From Shewanella sp. c952 (GTDB lineage Bacteria > Pseudomonadota > Gammaproteobacteria > Enterobacterales > Shewanellaceae): a DNA stretch of 59,157 nt. Of the stretch, positions 17,160 to 25,624 are shown piece by piece. A program made the position numbers and the translations under genes. Position 1 is the stretch's first letter. Each line of letters starts with the position of its first letter. The notes under the pieces are model-generated. The model was not told the DNA's origin and searched no databases. It saw only the letters and a list, made by a program, of their open reading frames with translations. The stretch lies in NCBI RefSeq assembly GCF_019654975.1, contig NZ_BPEW01000027.1:1-59157 (forward strand), written 5' to 3'.

Positions 17160-17185
17160 TGCCTAACCCTGAATAGGGCTAGGCA
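17160..17185. terminator. Hairpin after the tandem-AAA gene
   Basis: TGCCTA pairs with TAGGCA and CCCT with AGGG across one mismatch, with a GAAT loop. No U-run follows. It could slow or end transcription, or mask the downstream leader. Confidence 0.4.
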
Positions 17186-17219
17186 CCTATTCGTACACCT
17201 ACAATTAAAGGTAATCATC

Positions 17220-17678
17220 ATGCCAACATCATTATTGAGCTCACTCAAGGTCACCGCTCGCCCTGAAGACGGTAGCAGTAACCCGCTCGTCCAGCGTAGA
17301 GAAAAACTCCTCACCAAATTAGGTCAACAAAAGATATTGGCCACGGCTCTTATCGAACAAGAAGTGCATACCTTCTACCGCGAGAAATGGGTAAAAAATG
17401 AAGAGACAGGCGAGAAGGAAAAAGTAAAAGTACCGAAGAAAGTTAGCCCTTGGTTCTACAAGCGTAACAACCGCTACTACCTAGAAGTTCGTAGTAGCAA
17501 CAGGCCACTGGAACTACAAAAAGGGATGCATGCCATTGAGGTAGGTGAAGAAGATGCGTTAGTGACAACAATTGAGACAATTATCCAAGCCGTGGTCGCT
17601 GGCGAACTAGACCCTTTGCTCACGAAAGGTAAAAAGCCGGGCGCTGCAAAGGAGAAAAATAACAGTAAAAACCAATAA
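17220..17678 (+). CDS. DUF6641 family protein
   Basis: A 152-residue basic protein that begins with TSLLSSLKVTARP and NPLVQRREKLLTKL, the pattern of DUF6641 proteins. These occur in proteobacterial islands next to AAA ATPases and recombinases; their function is not known. The central WFYKRNNRYYLEVRSSNRP is likely a small beta sheet, and the C-terminal 20 residues are a Lys-rich, disordered tail. An AAGGTAA ribosome site precedes the ATG. It has a hairpin on each side, so it may be a separate transcription unit within the recombinase module. Confidence 0.7.
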   Translation: MPTSLLSSLKVTARPEDGSSNPLVQRREKLLTKLGQQKILATALIEQEVHTFYREKWVKNEETGEKEKVKVPKKVSPWFYKRNNRYYLEVRSSNRPLELQKGMHAIEVGEEDALVTTIETIIQAVVAGELDPLLTKGKKPGAAKEKNNSKNQ

Positions 17679-17711
17679 GCAAACAGCCCCTCCCCTTAAT
17701 CCCTAATGTTC

Positions 17712-17746
17712 AAAGCTTGAGCCTGATATGAGTCAGGCCAAGCTTT
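17712..17746 (+). terminator. Strong hairpin after the DUF6641 gene
   Basis: AAAGCTTG and GCCTGA pair with TCAGGC and CAAGCTTT, a 14-bp stem with one bulged A and a TATGAG loop. The 3' arm ends in TTT. It lies 34 bases after the DUF6641 stop and 27 bases before the next ATG. Confidence 0.6.
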
Positions 17747-17772
17747 CACTTGCCTAACTAACGGACGTCACA

Positions 17773-18201
17773 ATGACTATCAAAATAAAACACCAAGACC
17801 TTTGCTTACCTATTTCGCCAATGTTCGCCATGCACCTAGCTGAGCTAATCAGTAACCATCAAGCAGCCTCAGCCATTACCGTTAACTTCAGAGATCCAAA
17901 CTACACAGCCGAACGCGGAGGTTTCCATCCGGTGGAGGTAAGGTTAGAGAAAGAAACGAATGCGGAGCATGGCGAGCAGTGGCGGATCTGCTACATCACC
18001 GACTTTAGCTATGTCGGTATTGGTTACATGGCTGAACTGACCAAAGAGCTAGACTTTGATTTTGATAGCGGTATTTTTCAAAACGCCTTGGGCATTCAAC
18101 CAATAGAACAAGCAAGTGAAATACACCCAATATGGGAGCAAAACTTTCTTGCCTATAGCCTTGGGATTAAAGCTTATCAAGTTGAAGTTACGCCGGAGTA
18201 A
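17773..18201 (+). CDS. DUF2787 family protein
   Basis: A 142-residue protein that contains ITVNFRDPNYTAERGGFHP, then ICYITDFSYVG, and DFDFDSGIF, the conserved blocks of DUF2787, a family mostly found in Vibrio and Shewanella islands. Function unknown. It has no signal peptide or membrane segment. It is the third small gene after the recombinase/AAA pair and is on the same strand. Confidence 0.75.
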   Translation: MTIKIKHQDLCLPISPMFAMHLAELISNHQAASAITVNFRDPNYTAERGGFHPVEVRLEKETNAEHGEQWRICYITDFSYVGIGYMAELTKELDFDFDSGIFQNALGIQPIEQASEIHPIWEQNFLAYSLGIKAYQVEVTPE

Positions 18202-18247
18202 CGGTTACCTGTCAGATGATCTAGATAACTTCAATAAAATTGGTATT

Positions 18248-18271
18248 CTAGGCGTGTAATCTAACGCCTAG
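18248..18271 (+). terminator. Hairpin between the DUF2787 gene and the next small gene
   Basis: CTAGGCGT pairs perfectly with ACGCCTAG around an 8-base loop. It ends 13 bases before the next ATG, so it may also affect that gene's ribosome access. No U-run follows. Confidence 0.45.
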
Positions 18272-18284
18272 CTAAGGAACAACA

Positions 18285-18641
18285 ATGGATCTATACAAAC
18301 AAGAGTTTGGCCAACAATTTGAGCTTGGCTTCGACTTAACCCAGTACCCTTGGTTAGTAGACAAAAGTTGGCACAATGATGTATCACCAAGCTTTTACTT
18401 GAAAACTCCAACTGGCTTTATGGTTCTTTGGGTTGATTATGAAGATCCTAAGCAGAGAGAAGACAGTGAACAAGATAGGTATGTTGTGATGACAGCCGTT
18501 AACAGCGGTACAGATGAATCGCCAGAGGTTTATCATGATGAAGATAGCGAGAAAATATATTCATCAGAAGAGTTCATATCATTAAATACTTTGCTCTCAA
18601 GGCTAATAACCTCTAACACTAAAAACTCTTCGCATAATTGA
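18285..18641 (+). CDS. Small acidic hypothetical protein
   Basis: A 118-residue acidic protein with an AAGGA ribosome site. The sequence shows a beta-rich core (SFYLKTPTGFMVLWVDYEDP and RYVVMTAVNSG) and a helical end. I do not recognise the family. It lies between the DUF2787 gene and the methyltransferase on the same strand and could be an immunity-type or accessory protein of the module. Confidence 0.55.
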   Translation: MDLYKQEFGQQFELGFDLTQYPWLVDKSWHNDVSPSFYLKTPTGFMVLWVDYEDPKQREDSEQDRYVVMTAVNSGTDESPEVYHDEDSEKIYSSEEFISLNTLLSRLITSNTKNSSHN

Positions 18642-18729
18642 TAGTTCCTTGAAAGTAAGAGGCACTCCATGCCACTAGATATATATGCAAACTAACTAGT
18701 TGTACCATTTCGAAACTCAGTTTTTAATT

Positions 18730-18760
18730 TGCCCTGAATATAGCTAAATATTGAGGGGCA
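18730..18760 (+). terminator. Hairpin upstream of the methyltransferase
   Basis: TGCCC pairs with GGGCA and TGAATAT with ATATTGA (one mismatch). It stands 90 bases after the previous gene and directly before the small reading frame that leads into the methyltransferase, so it could be terminator or leader structure. Confidence 0.35.
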
Positions 18761-18770
18761 TATTTGTATT

Positions 18771-18890
18771 GTGTGGCCGCAATTTGAGCAGTTAATCAAG
18801 CATCACAACATTAATTCTGCTGCAAGCGTGAAACACCTGGACAATCGCAATGTTGTTCAGTACTATGGCACTATTATAGATACTAGGTAG
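18771..18890 (+). CDS. Possible 39-codon reading frame leading into the methyltransferase
   Basis: An open frame from GTG at 18771 encodes a peptide starting MWPQFEQLIKHHNINSAA and ends at a TAG seven bases before the methyltransferase start; its last codons hold the AGGTAGG ribosome site of that gene. It is too short for a typical controller protein. The frame upstream of the GTG stays open to 18744. It may be a coupled leader or a decayed gene. Confidence 0.25.
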   Translation: MWPQFEQLIKHHNINSAASVKHLDNRNVVQYYGTIIDTR

Positions 18891-18897
18891 GTTAAAA

Positions 18898-20490
18898 TTG
18901 AACCATATAGAACTCTTTTCAGGATGTGGCGGCCTTTCTCTAGGCCTAGAACAAAGCGGCTTTGAGCTGACTATGGCTAACGAACTTTCCCCTATGGCCG
19001 CAGAGTCATTTGCCTATAATTTTTTTAAAGAAAATCTTAAAACATTAGGCGAAGACGGCAAGCATGCTAAGAAGACACTTTGGCTAAACAGCAATCATGC
19101 TGAACTTAAGCCTCGTTTACGAGAGAACCCATTTACCTTTCCAGCATTCGATGAAGCCGGAACAAGTGATATCCCTAAAAATATATCAGACCTTAAAGGC
19201 AAGCTGGTAATTGGTAGCATTGTCGAACTCAATCGCCTACTAGATTCCAACGAAGAATTAACTAAGCAACTCAGAACCGCTTTTGGCTCTAAAGGTGGTT
19301 TAGATTTGGTATCTGGTGGCCCACCTTGTCAAAGTTTCAGCATGGCAGGTCTTCGTAAACAGGATTGTGATAAAAATACACTTCCATGGGAGTTTGCCAA
19401 GTTTGTTAAGCATACACAGCCTAAAATTGCGATGCTTGAGAATGTAACAGGAATTCTAAGAGCTTTTAATGATGATGAAGGCAACAGCTTTCATGCTTGG
19501 TATGAAGTAGCTAAGGTATTTGCTTCTATCGGTTACGTGCCATTATGCCTACATATAAATGCCCGGTTAGCAGGAATAGCTCAGAATAGACCTCGTTTCA
19601 TTATGATTGCTATTAGATTTGATCATTATGAAATGATCGCAGATAACTTTGAAATTGACGATGCCAATACCCAGCTATTCTCGCCATCATTAGAGTTTTA
19701 TCAATTGGTTCAACAATCAGGCAGTGAGTTACCATTCGGCCATTTAGATTACTTCGATGCAACTAAACCGATCCACCGTAGTTTATTTGAAAGCTCATTT
19801 CTAGCAGGATTAGTTAATGGTGAGATGGTTACCGTTCGTGAAGCACTGGATGATTTAAAGCAAAAACACCCTTCAAAGCCTTCTGGCTTTATAACTTCAC
19901 TAAACGCAACTTTCAAGCATTTACCTAAGTGGTTAAAATCACCAAAAGGGTCTAAATGGCCAAACCATGAATACAGAAATAATGGTGAAGTGGTACAGCG
20001 CCGCTTTCGATTATACCAAGTAATTCAGACTATTAATGAACGTTGGGTCACTAAATCTATTTTTTCAGTGCTAAAAGGTGATGCTACTGAACTGGACGAT
20101 GACGCATGGGCAGCATGTCGTGAATATAAGTACTTGCAGATAGATCATCAGCTACGAGCTTTTACTTCAAAGCAAGATTTTATTCAGTACCTCCGCGCAC
20201 ACCCGACTAAGAAGCAAACACAAAAAGCCTTAGTGGCAAACGCACCTGCTCCTGCAGCTCTATCTATACCTGATGATGCTTGCCATTATGATGAGCATGA
20301 GCTTAGAGTTCTAACAGTCCGAGAAATGGCACGAATACAATCATTCCCAGATAACTTTGTGTTCAGATCTAAAGTTACTACCGGAGGGCATTATCGTAAA
20401 TTTGAGGTACCGCAATACACACAAGTTGGTAATGCTGTTCCGCCATTACTAGGCTTAAAGCTAGGGAATTGTATCTCACAGTTATTATAA
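18898..20490 (+). CDS. DNA (cytosine-5) methyltransferase
   Basis: A 530-residue enzyme with the full set of C5-methyltransferase motifs: ELFSGCGGLSLG at 5-16 (motif I, S-adenosylmethionine site), GGPPCQSFSMAG (motif IV, nucleophile C144), MLENVTGIL (motif VI, about 179-187), QNRPRF (motif VIII, 229-234), and TQVGNAVPPLLG (motif X, about 508-519). About 110 residues between motifs I and IV form an insertion, and the target-recognition region lies between about 240 and 450. The start is a TTG at 18898 with AGGTAGG upstream, immediately before motif I. It converges on the second MvaI/BcnI-family endonuclease and is its likely modification partner. No Vsr gene is seen. Confidence 0.92.
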   Translation: MNHIELFSGCGGLSLGLEQSGFELTMANELSPMAAESFAYNFFKENLKTLGEDGKHAKKTLWLNSNHAELKPRLRENPFTFPAFDEAGTSDIPKNISDLKGKLVIGSIVELNRLLDSNEELTKQLRTAFGSKGGLDLVSGGPPCQSFSMAGLRKQDCDKNTLPWEFAKFVKHTQPKIAMLENVTGILRAFNDDEGNSFHAWYEVAKVFASIGYVPLCLHINARLAGIAQNRPRFIMIAIRFDHYEMIADNFEIDDANTQLFSPSLEFYQLVQQSGSELPFGHLDYFDATKPIHRSLFESSFLAGLVNGEMVTVREALDDLKQKHPSKPSGFITSLNATFKHLPKWLKSPKGSKWPNHEYRNNGEVVQRRFRLYQVIQTINERWVTKSIFSVLKGDATELDDDAWAACREYKYLQIDHQLRAFTSKQDFIQYLRAHPTKKQTQKALVANAPAPAALSIPDDACHYDEHELRVLTVREMARIQSFPDNFVFRSKVTTGGHYRKFEVPQYTQVGNAVPPLLGLKLGNCISQLL

Positions 20491-20618
20491 AATAACTACA
20501 GACCGAATAGGGAAATAATATGTATATATCCAATATATTACGTGGTTAATTTATAGGTTTTATTAACAGTTATTACCGACAGGCAAACCCTATATCCAAC
20601 AGCCTATCACCTTTGTCT

Positions 20619-20653
20619 CCCTATCATATCCCCACAGTGGGGATATGATAGGG
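20619..20653. terminator. 16-bp perfect inverted repeat between the methyltransferase and endonuclease genes
   Basis: The arms CCCTATCATATCCCCA and TGGGGATATGATAGGG are exact reverse complements with a 3-base centre (CAG). It sits between two convergent genes. It lacks a U-run but its strength suits a bidirectional terminator. Confidence 0.6.
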
Positions 20654-20723
20654 GATCACTTAAACGGTCATAGCAGCTAATTAACAAGAGCAATCATTAA
20701 GCATTGGGTGTATACAGTAAAGC

Positions 20724-21968
20724 TTAGGCACTACAGATCAACGGGACATTCTCACTCTCACCAAACAGCTCATCTCGAAACTTTGGAGACCTCAACCTAA
20801 ACGCATGTCCTTTATCAGCTCTGCCCTTTCCATCTATTTCATGACCACCACGCCAATCATAACGAACTATTCCTTGTTCTATAAGAGAAAGGAATTGTGT
20901 GAATATTGGGTTCCTAGTTAATTCTAGTTTGTTATAGTTAAAGTGATATTCTCCATCAATCAACATTTCATCAGCAATAACCCAAGCAGTATTCGGGTGT
21001 TTTTCAATTAATCTTGCTTGTAGCTTTTCAAACAACCAAATAGCTGTAATTTCTTTTTTGCTATCAACCACATGATATTGAACAACTTGCTCGGCATCAT
21101 GATCAACCTCAAGGAATAGCCCCTGTGGATTAGGTGTATTGGAAACCGTAACAAAAAGATCTTTATATCCCTGTCGTTTTTCATGTTTACTTGGATATCC
21201 ATATGTCAGCATCATATCCCGCACAGACTTTATAGGGCTTAAATCCCAATCAGGCACTTGGGAAAACAAAGTGTCGGCAGTTTTACTTCCGCTTCTTTTC
21301 GCCTTTAGTTCAACAATATTTTTGTAGTCTGCGCCCCCCCGGTTATTAATATCTAGTCCAAGCAAAAGCTCCAACGTATCTCCAACATCCTTCGGAGATT
21401 TCTTACTTGGACTACAACTTTTTTCCCACCTTCCACTAAACACTTTTATTTTATTTACAAGTTCTTGGACAATATCCACATTACTTGCAATAGGGCCGAA
21501 TACGCTTTCTAAATAAGAATCTGTACAAACAGATTGAGTAAGAGGAATGATTACAGCAGTGTTTTCAAAGGTTGTTATATAGATTAGCGTATCCTGCTCT
21601 ACACTTTTTTTAAAACCCCGAGGCCAGAATCTAGGGTCTCCCTTTTTATGAGGCTTTGCTTTAGGTCTATAAAAACTTGTCTTGACTAAATCATGACCAT
21701 CATTATTGAGAACGATAACATCCTTATAATTTTTATCACCATCAACTGCCGTGTCATAATTAAAAATATTGTTATCATACAACATCTTACATATTGGCTT
21801 TGAAGCATCTATTGTGGACTTGTCCAACATCGTAAAAGTCAATCTAATCAAGTGATGACTGTTGCGTATATACTTCTGGATTTTTTTAATAAGTTCTTTT
21901 TCATTATCCTTAGGCAAGAAATTTTTATTAGAAACTTGTTCCTGATTACTGATAGTCATTTCACTCAT
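20724..21968 (-). CDS. MvaI/BcnI-family type II restriction endonuclease (copy 2)
   Basis: A 414-residue paralogue of the enzyme at 603-1955. Shared blocks run through the whole length: DPRFWPRGFKK at about 111-121, ADYKNIVELKAKRSG (D214, E220, K222 of the PD-(D/E)xK core), TLFSQVPDWDLSPIKS, and the ARLIEKHPNTAWVIADE helix, then FNYNKLELTRNPIFTQ. It faces the cytosine-5 methyltransferase and together they look like a complete type II restriction-modification system; cognate pairing is inferred from position. MvaI and BcnI have N4-methylating partners, so a C5 partner is a difference from those two but is usual for related sites. Confidence 0.85.
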   Translation of the reverse strand: MSEMTISNQEQVSNKNFLPKDNEKELIKKIQKYIRNSHHLIRLTFTMLDKSTIDASKPICKMLYDNNIFNYDTAVDGDKNYKDVIVLNNDGHDLVKTSFYRPKAKPHKKGDPRFWPRGFKKSVEQDTLIYITTFENTAVIIPLTQSVCTDSYLESVFGPIASNVDIVQELVNKIKVFSGRWEKSCSPSKKSPKDVGDTLELLLGLDINNRGGADYKNIVELKAKRSGSKTADTLFSQVPDWDLSPIKSVRDMMLTYGYPSKHEKRQGYKDLFVTVSNTPNPQGLFLEVDHDAEQVVQYHVVDSKKEITAIWLFEKLQARLIEKHPNTAWVIADEMLIDGEYHFNYNKLELTRNPIFTQFLSLIEQGIVRYDWRGGHEIDGKGRADKGHAFRLRSPKFRDELFGESENVPLICSA

Positions 21969-22120
21969 ATTATTATCGCTTTTATGTTTATTATTAAATA
22001 AAGTAAAGTCGTTGTAGCCTTGTAATGATGTGTGCTTCTCAACAACTCGCTTAATATTAGAGTCCGACGGTAAAGAATAGGAGGTGACACTTAATACTAC
22101 TCTCCATAAATCTGCCCATG

Positions 22121-22228
22121 TTAGGGCATTGCTACTTGAGCAACGACTAATTCTGCTTGATAGCCATAGAGTCCAAAGTCACGGGCGACAATCTTTGCTT
22201 TTTTCTTAAAATCATTAAGGGGGTCCAT
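22121..22228 (-). CDS. Small 35-residue reading frame after the integrase
   Basis: An ATG at 22228 has TTGGAG six bases upstream and encodes MDPLNDFKKKAKIVARDF followed by GLYGYQAELVV before a stop at 22121. It lies 79 bases downstream of the integrase stop on the same strand. It may be a small island protein or the N-terminal remnant of a longer one. Confidence 0.35.
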   Translation of the reverse strand: MDPLNDFKKKAKIVARDFGLYGYQAELVVAQVAMP

Positions 22229-22307
22229 CACGACTCCAAAGCTTTATATGTCATGAATATACATTAAGGTGTATTGCAGTGTTAGGTAACGACACAAATA
22301 AACACTT

Positions 22308-24071
22308 CTATACCACTAGCCCATCCACCACTGGCAACACATGCTTAAGCTCGGTCGATTTGTGGGTGTAATTACCCGTGATTCCAAGCGAGCTTATTTC
22401 ATGTCCTACCACCTGTTGCACTAAGTTTACTTGTACACCAGCGTTCATCACCTTAGTAATAAATGTATGGCGGAAACTATGAAACGATCGGATATGACCT
22501 AACTCATTAGTTGAGTCGATCTCAAGGTTATGCAATTGCCTCGCAAACCACGCGGTCACTACCTCACTATTATTCACACTATCAAATACTCGCTCCTTAC
22601 AGGACTCCACATAATCGATGAAGCCAGCATTGATTAGATCCATATGTAACGGTATTTTACGTTTAGCGTTGCCTGTTTTTAGCTTTTGGCTTTCGTGTAC
22701 ATCAGTGATTAGTAGGTAATGACGCTTAGTCGCAGTATCGAACTTCACGTCCTCTTTGCGAAGCTGAACTAACTCCCCACGCCTAGCACCGGTGTAGATG
22801 CCAAGATAAACAATCCACTTACGCCAAAGTTGTTTCTCATTATCAGCCGCTTTGAGGAATACTTGCAGTTCTAAATCATCAAACACGCCACGAGTTCTAG
22901 ACTTAAACTCTCGCTTTATCGAGCAAGGAGAAGCATTGATATAGCCAATGGTGTCACCTTTAGCGTAAGCAAAAACACCCTGTAACCACTTGTAATAGTG
23001 GTGTACCGACTTAGTTGATGCTAAGTCCTTTTCAGGAACATCAACTTCTAGGCGCTCAGACCAAGACATTTTGCTGTATGGGCCGATATTCATCTTTGGC
23101 AATTCGAAGCAACGATCTATAAATCGACCAATGTCTTTTGGAGTATAAAGATCGATAGGCTTATCTTTGACCAATGCTTCCCAAACCACATATTTTCTCG
23201 TGTAGTCCGATTGCATTTTGTCTGATAGATTTTTTTTAGCTATTTTGTGTTGTAGGAATTCGGTGTAAACCTCAGAGAAAAGGGGTGCATCACTGATGGT
23301 CTCGGCACTCGGTGTCGGTGTATTGGCTTGTGGCTGGGCAGTTTGGACTAACGACGCTAATTCTCGCTCTCGCACACCATCTTCATTCGCAACGCTTTCG
23401 ATTAGTGAGTTTTGGATCTGTGTAGAGGATTTGAGCTTACTCATTAGCACCTGAAACTCTATCGAATTTTCATTTACCGCAAAACCATGAGTAGCTAATG
23501 TATTTCTTGCCGTTGAGGCTAACCCTTGGTTATTAACCTCTTGTTCTTCTTCGGTGAAACGAACCAGCACGCTTGCCAAAAACTGTATAAAAGCAGATTT
23601 TTCAACACTAGATAAACCACCTACATATTCCACCAGTTTTTGATCTGACGAAATACTGCATCCATCTTCATATATTGACTTATAAGCATGGTGAAAGCTG
23701 TCAGGGAAACCTAATGGGCAATTATTGCCTAGTACCTTAAGTAGGTGGGCATTGTCATTATAAGACTGTTCTAACTCTGCAACGATAGAGTCAATGTGGT
23801 GCATCTTGAGCTGTTTTTGCATACTGACTTTAAATCCATTTACTAATCGACCAATCTCTTCAGTTTCATGCTTTTGGAAAGCCAGTACAAGCTTTTTCAG
23901 TTTAGCGGTCTCATTGCTTATTTTCTTCCATGAAACAATGGCTTCACTAAAGTCAGTTGATTGTAAACTCAAGGTGAATTGGAACTTCACTCGATGTCTT
24001 CGCAAGATAAAGCGGAAGTAATAAGTGTTGTTGCGCAGATATAGATGATTGAATCCATAAACGGCTTTCAT
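22308..24071 (-). CDS. Tyrosine recombinase, island integrase adjacent to rnpB
   Basis: A 587-residue integrase. The N-terminus (HLYLRNNTYYFRFILRR) is of the DUF6538 type found in many large proteobacterial integrases; a helical region follows (residues about 40-290), then a core-binding domain and the catalytic domain. Catalytic residues are R430 (YTGARRGEL), H531 and R534 (HSFRHTF), H557 (VVGHEIS) and Y568 (GNYTH). The ATG at 24071 has GAGGTG six bases upstream; a GTG at 24080 is less likely. It lies 190 bases from the 3' end of rnpB with its C-terminus pointing into the island, which makes it the best candidate for the enzyme that inserted the island there. Confidence 0.92.
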   Translation of the reverse strand: MKAVYGFNHLYLRNNTYYFRFILRRHRVKFQFTLSLQSTDFSEAIVSWKKISNETAKLKKLVLAFQKHETEEIGRLVNGFKVSMQKQLKMHHIDSIVAELEQSYNDNAHLLKVLGNNCPLGFPDSFHHAYKSIYEDGCSISSDQKLVEYVGGLSSVEKSAFIQFLASVLVRFTEEEQEVNNQGLASTARNTLATHGFAVNENSIEFQVLMSKLKSSTQIQNSLIESVANEDGVRERELASLVQTAQPQANTPTPSAETISDAPLFSEVYTEFLQHKIAKKNLSDKMQSDYTRKYVVWEALVKDKPIDLYTPKDIGRFIDRCFELPKMNIGPYSKMSWSERLEVDVPEKDLASTKSVHHYYKWLQGVFAYAKGDTIGYINASPCSIKREFKSRTRGVFDDLELQVFLKAADNEKQLWRKWIVYLGIYTGARRGELVQLRKEDVKFDTATKRHYLLITDVHESQKLKTGNAKRKIPLHMDLINAGFIDYVESCKERVFDSVNNSEVVTAWFARQLHNLEIDSTNELGHIRSFHSFRHTFITKVMNAGVQVNLVQQVVGHEISSLGITGNYTHKSTELKHVLPVVDGLVV

Positions 24072-24228
24072 GACAAGCACCTCACGATCTGAATCAGATT
24101 ATGGAGTCGACTTTGAATAGATATATGTCTGAGATAGTAAGTAAGATTTTGACTTAGAAATGGAAAAGCGTGTAACAAGTGGTGTAACACACCGTGTAAC
24201 AAGGGGGGGAGTTTGAGATAAGAAATCA

Positions 24229-24257
24229 GACAACTGCTTGCAGAACAAGCAGTTGTC
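24229..24257 (-). terminator. Terminator hairpin of rnpB
   Basis: GACAACTGCTTG pairs with CAAGCAGTTGTC, a perfect 12-bp stem with a 5-base loop. On the minus strand it follows the RNase P RNA directly and is followed by TGATTTCTT. Confidence 0.7.
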
Positions 24258-24261
24258 TTCA

Positions 24262-24605
<344 letters not shown>

Positions 24606-24612
24606 GGCGCGG

Positions 24613-24618
24613 ATTATA
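24613..24618 (-). promoter_or_regulatory. -10 box of rnpB (TATAAT)
   Basis: A consensus TATAAT on the minus strand, with its end seven bases before the predicted 5' end of the RNA. The -35 region is weak (TTGGTT at 18-base spacing). Confidence 0.6.
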
Positions 24619-24679
24619 GCCTAAGCGAAAGCAACAAACCAAGGACTTTCACAAATAGCCTTACAACTAAAGCTTCCTA

Positions 24680-25522
24680 TTAGAGACCGATCGCTAATCC
24701 GTGCTTATAAAGTGCATTCTTCTTGATGCCATAGATCTGCCCAGCAATGGCTGAAGCTTTCTTCAATGGTAGCTCTTCACACAGTAATTTTAAGGTGTCG
24801 ATAACCACCGCTGAAAACTCTGATTCTTCATCACTACGGTATCCATGGCACATCAACACAATTTCACCGCGCTGTTGATTCGCATCATCTTTTACCGTTT
24901 GCAGCACTTCGGCAACAGAGCCTGACAGGAAGGTCTCAAAGGTTTTAGTCACTTCGCGTGCCATCACAATTTCGCGATCATCACCAAGTGCTGCGGCAAT
25001 AGACTCTAAGCTGTGCACAATACGATGAGGAGATTCGTAAAAAATTAAAGTCCGAGGGTCTTCTTTAAGCGCTGCGAGCTTATCTAAACGGCCTTTTTCT
25101 TTTGAAGGTAAAAAACCTTCAAAAGAGAAGCGGTCTGACGGCAAACCTGAGGCGCTCAACGCTGTAATCGCTGCACAAGGACCAGGTAAAGGAACAACAT
25201 CGAAACCTGCTTCACGTACCTGCTTTACCAAATGGTAACCGGGATCTGAAATAAGTGGCGTGCCAGCATCAGAAATAAGCGCGACCGCTTCACCATTACC
25301 CAACTTCTGAATGATCCACTGCGCTCTATCACGCTCGTTATGATCATGCAGTGCGGTTTTACGCGTCTCAATTCCAAAGTGGCTTAACAACTTACCACTG
25401 TGACGCGTATCCTCACAGGCGATGAGTGATACTTGATTAAGTACCTCAATTGCACGGCTACTAATATCTCCTAAATTCCCAATTGGCGTGGGAACAATAT
25501 AAAGCGCGACCGACAGGTCCAT
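24680..25522 (-). CDS. rsmI: 16S rRNA 2'-O-methyltransferase RsmI
   Basis: A 280-residue enzyme that methylates the 2'-OH of C1402 of 16S rRNA using S-adenosylmethionine. The tetrapyrrole-methylase fold shows LYIVPTPIGNLGDIS at the N-terminus, ACEDTRHSGKLL, LISDAGTPLISDPG, and the PGPCAAITALSASGLPS loop. The ATG at 25522 has GAGGTAG upstream; an in-frame TTG at 25549 is less likely. It is divergent from lpoA, the same arrangement as yraL-yraM in enterobacteria. Confidence 0.97.
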   Translation of the reverse strand: MDLSVALYIVPTPIGNLGDISSRAIEVLNQVSLIACEDTRHSGKLLSHFGIETRKTALHDHNERDRAQWIIQKLGNGEAVALISDAGTPLISDPGYHLVKQVREAGFDVVPLPGPCAAITALSASGLPSDRFSFEGFLPSKEKGRLDKLAALKEDPRTLIFYESPHRIVHSLESIAAALGDDREIVMAREVTKTFETFLSGSVAEVLQTVKDDANQQRGEIVLMCHGYRSDEESEFSAVVIDTLKLLCEELPLKKASAIAGQIYGIKKNALYKHGLAIGL

Positions 25523-25624
25523 ATCTACCTCTGTATTGACTAATGGCAAGAGTTTTTAACAAGACTTTCGCCAAGCGTAAGAGCAGGTTAAACTAATGAC
25601 AGCATCTTACCAGAGTGAAGACCT

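Noticed and set aside
17160..17185. GCCTAAC within the hairpin suggested a cassette attC site
   Set aside because: The hairpin is only 26 bases and the other arm reads GCTAGGC, not GTTAGGC; attC sites are longer with paired inner boxes.
1..24000. A second copy of the rnpB 3' end as left attachment site
   Set aside because: I saw no copy inside the window, so the left boundary is taken to be outside.
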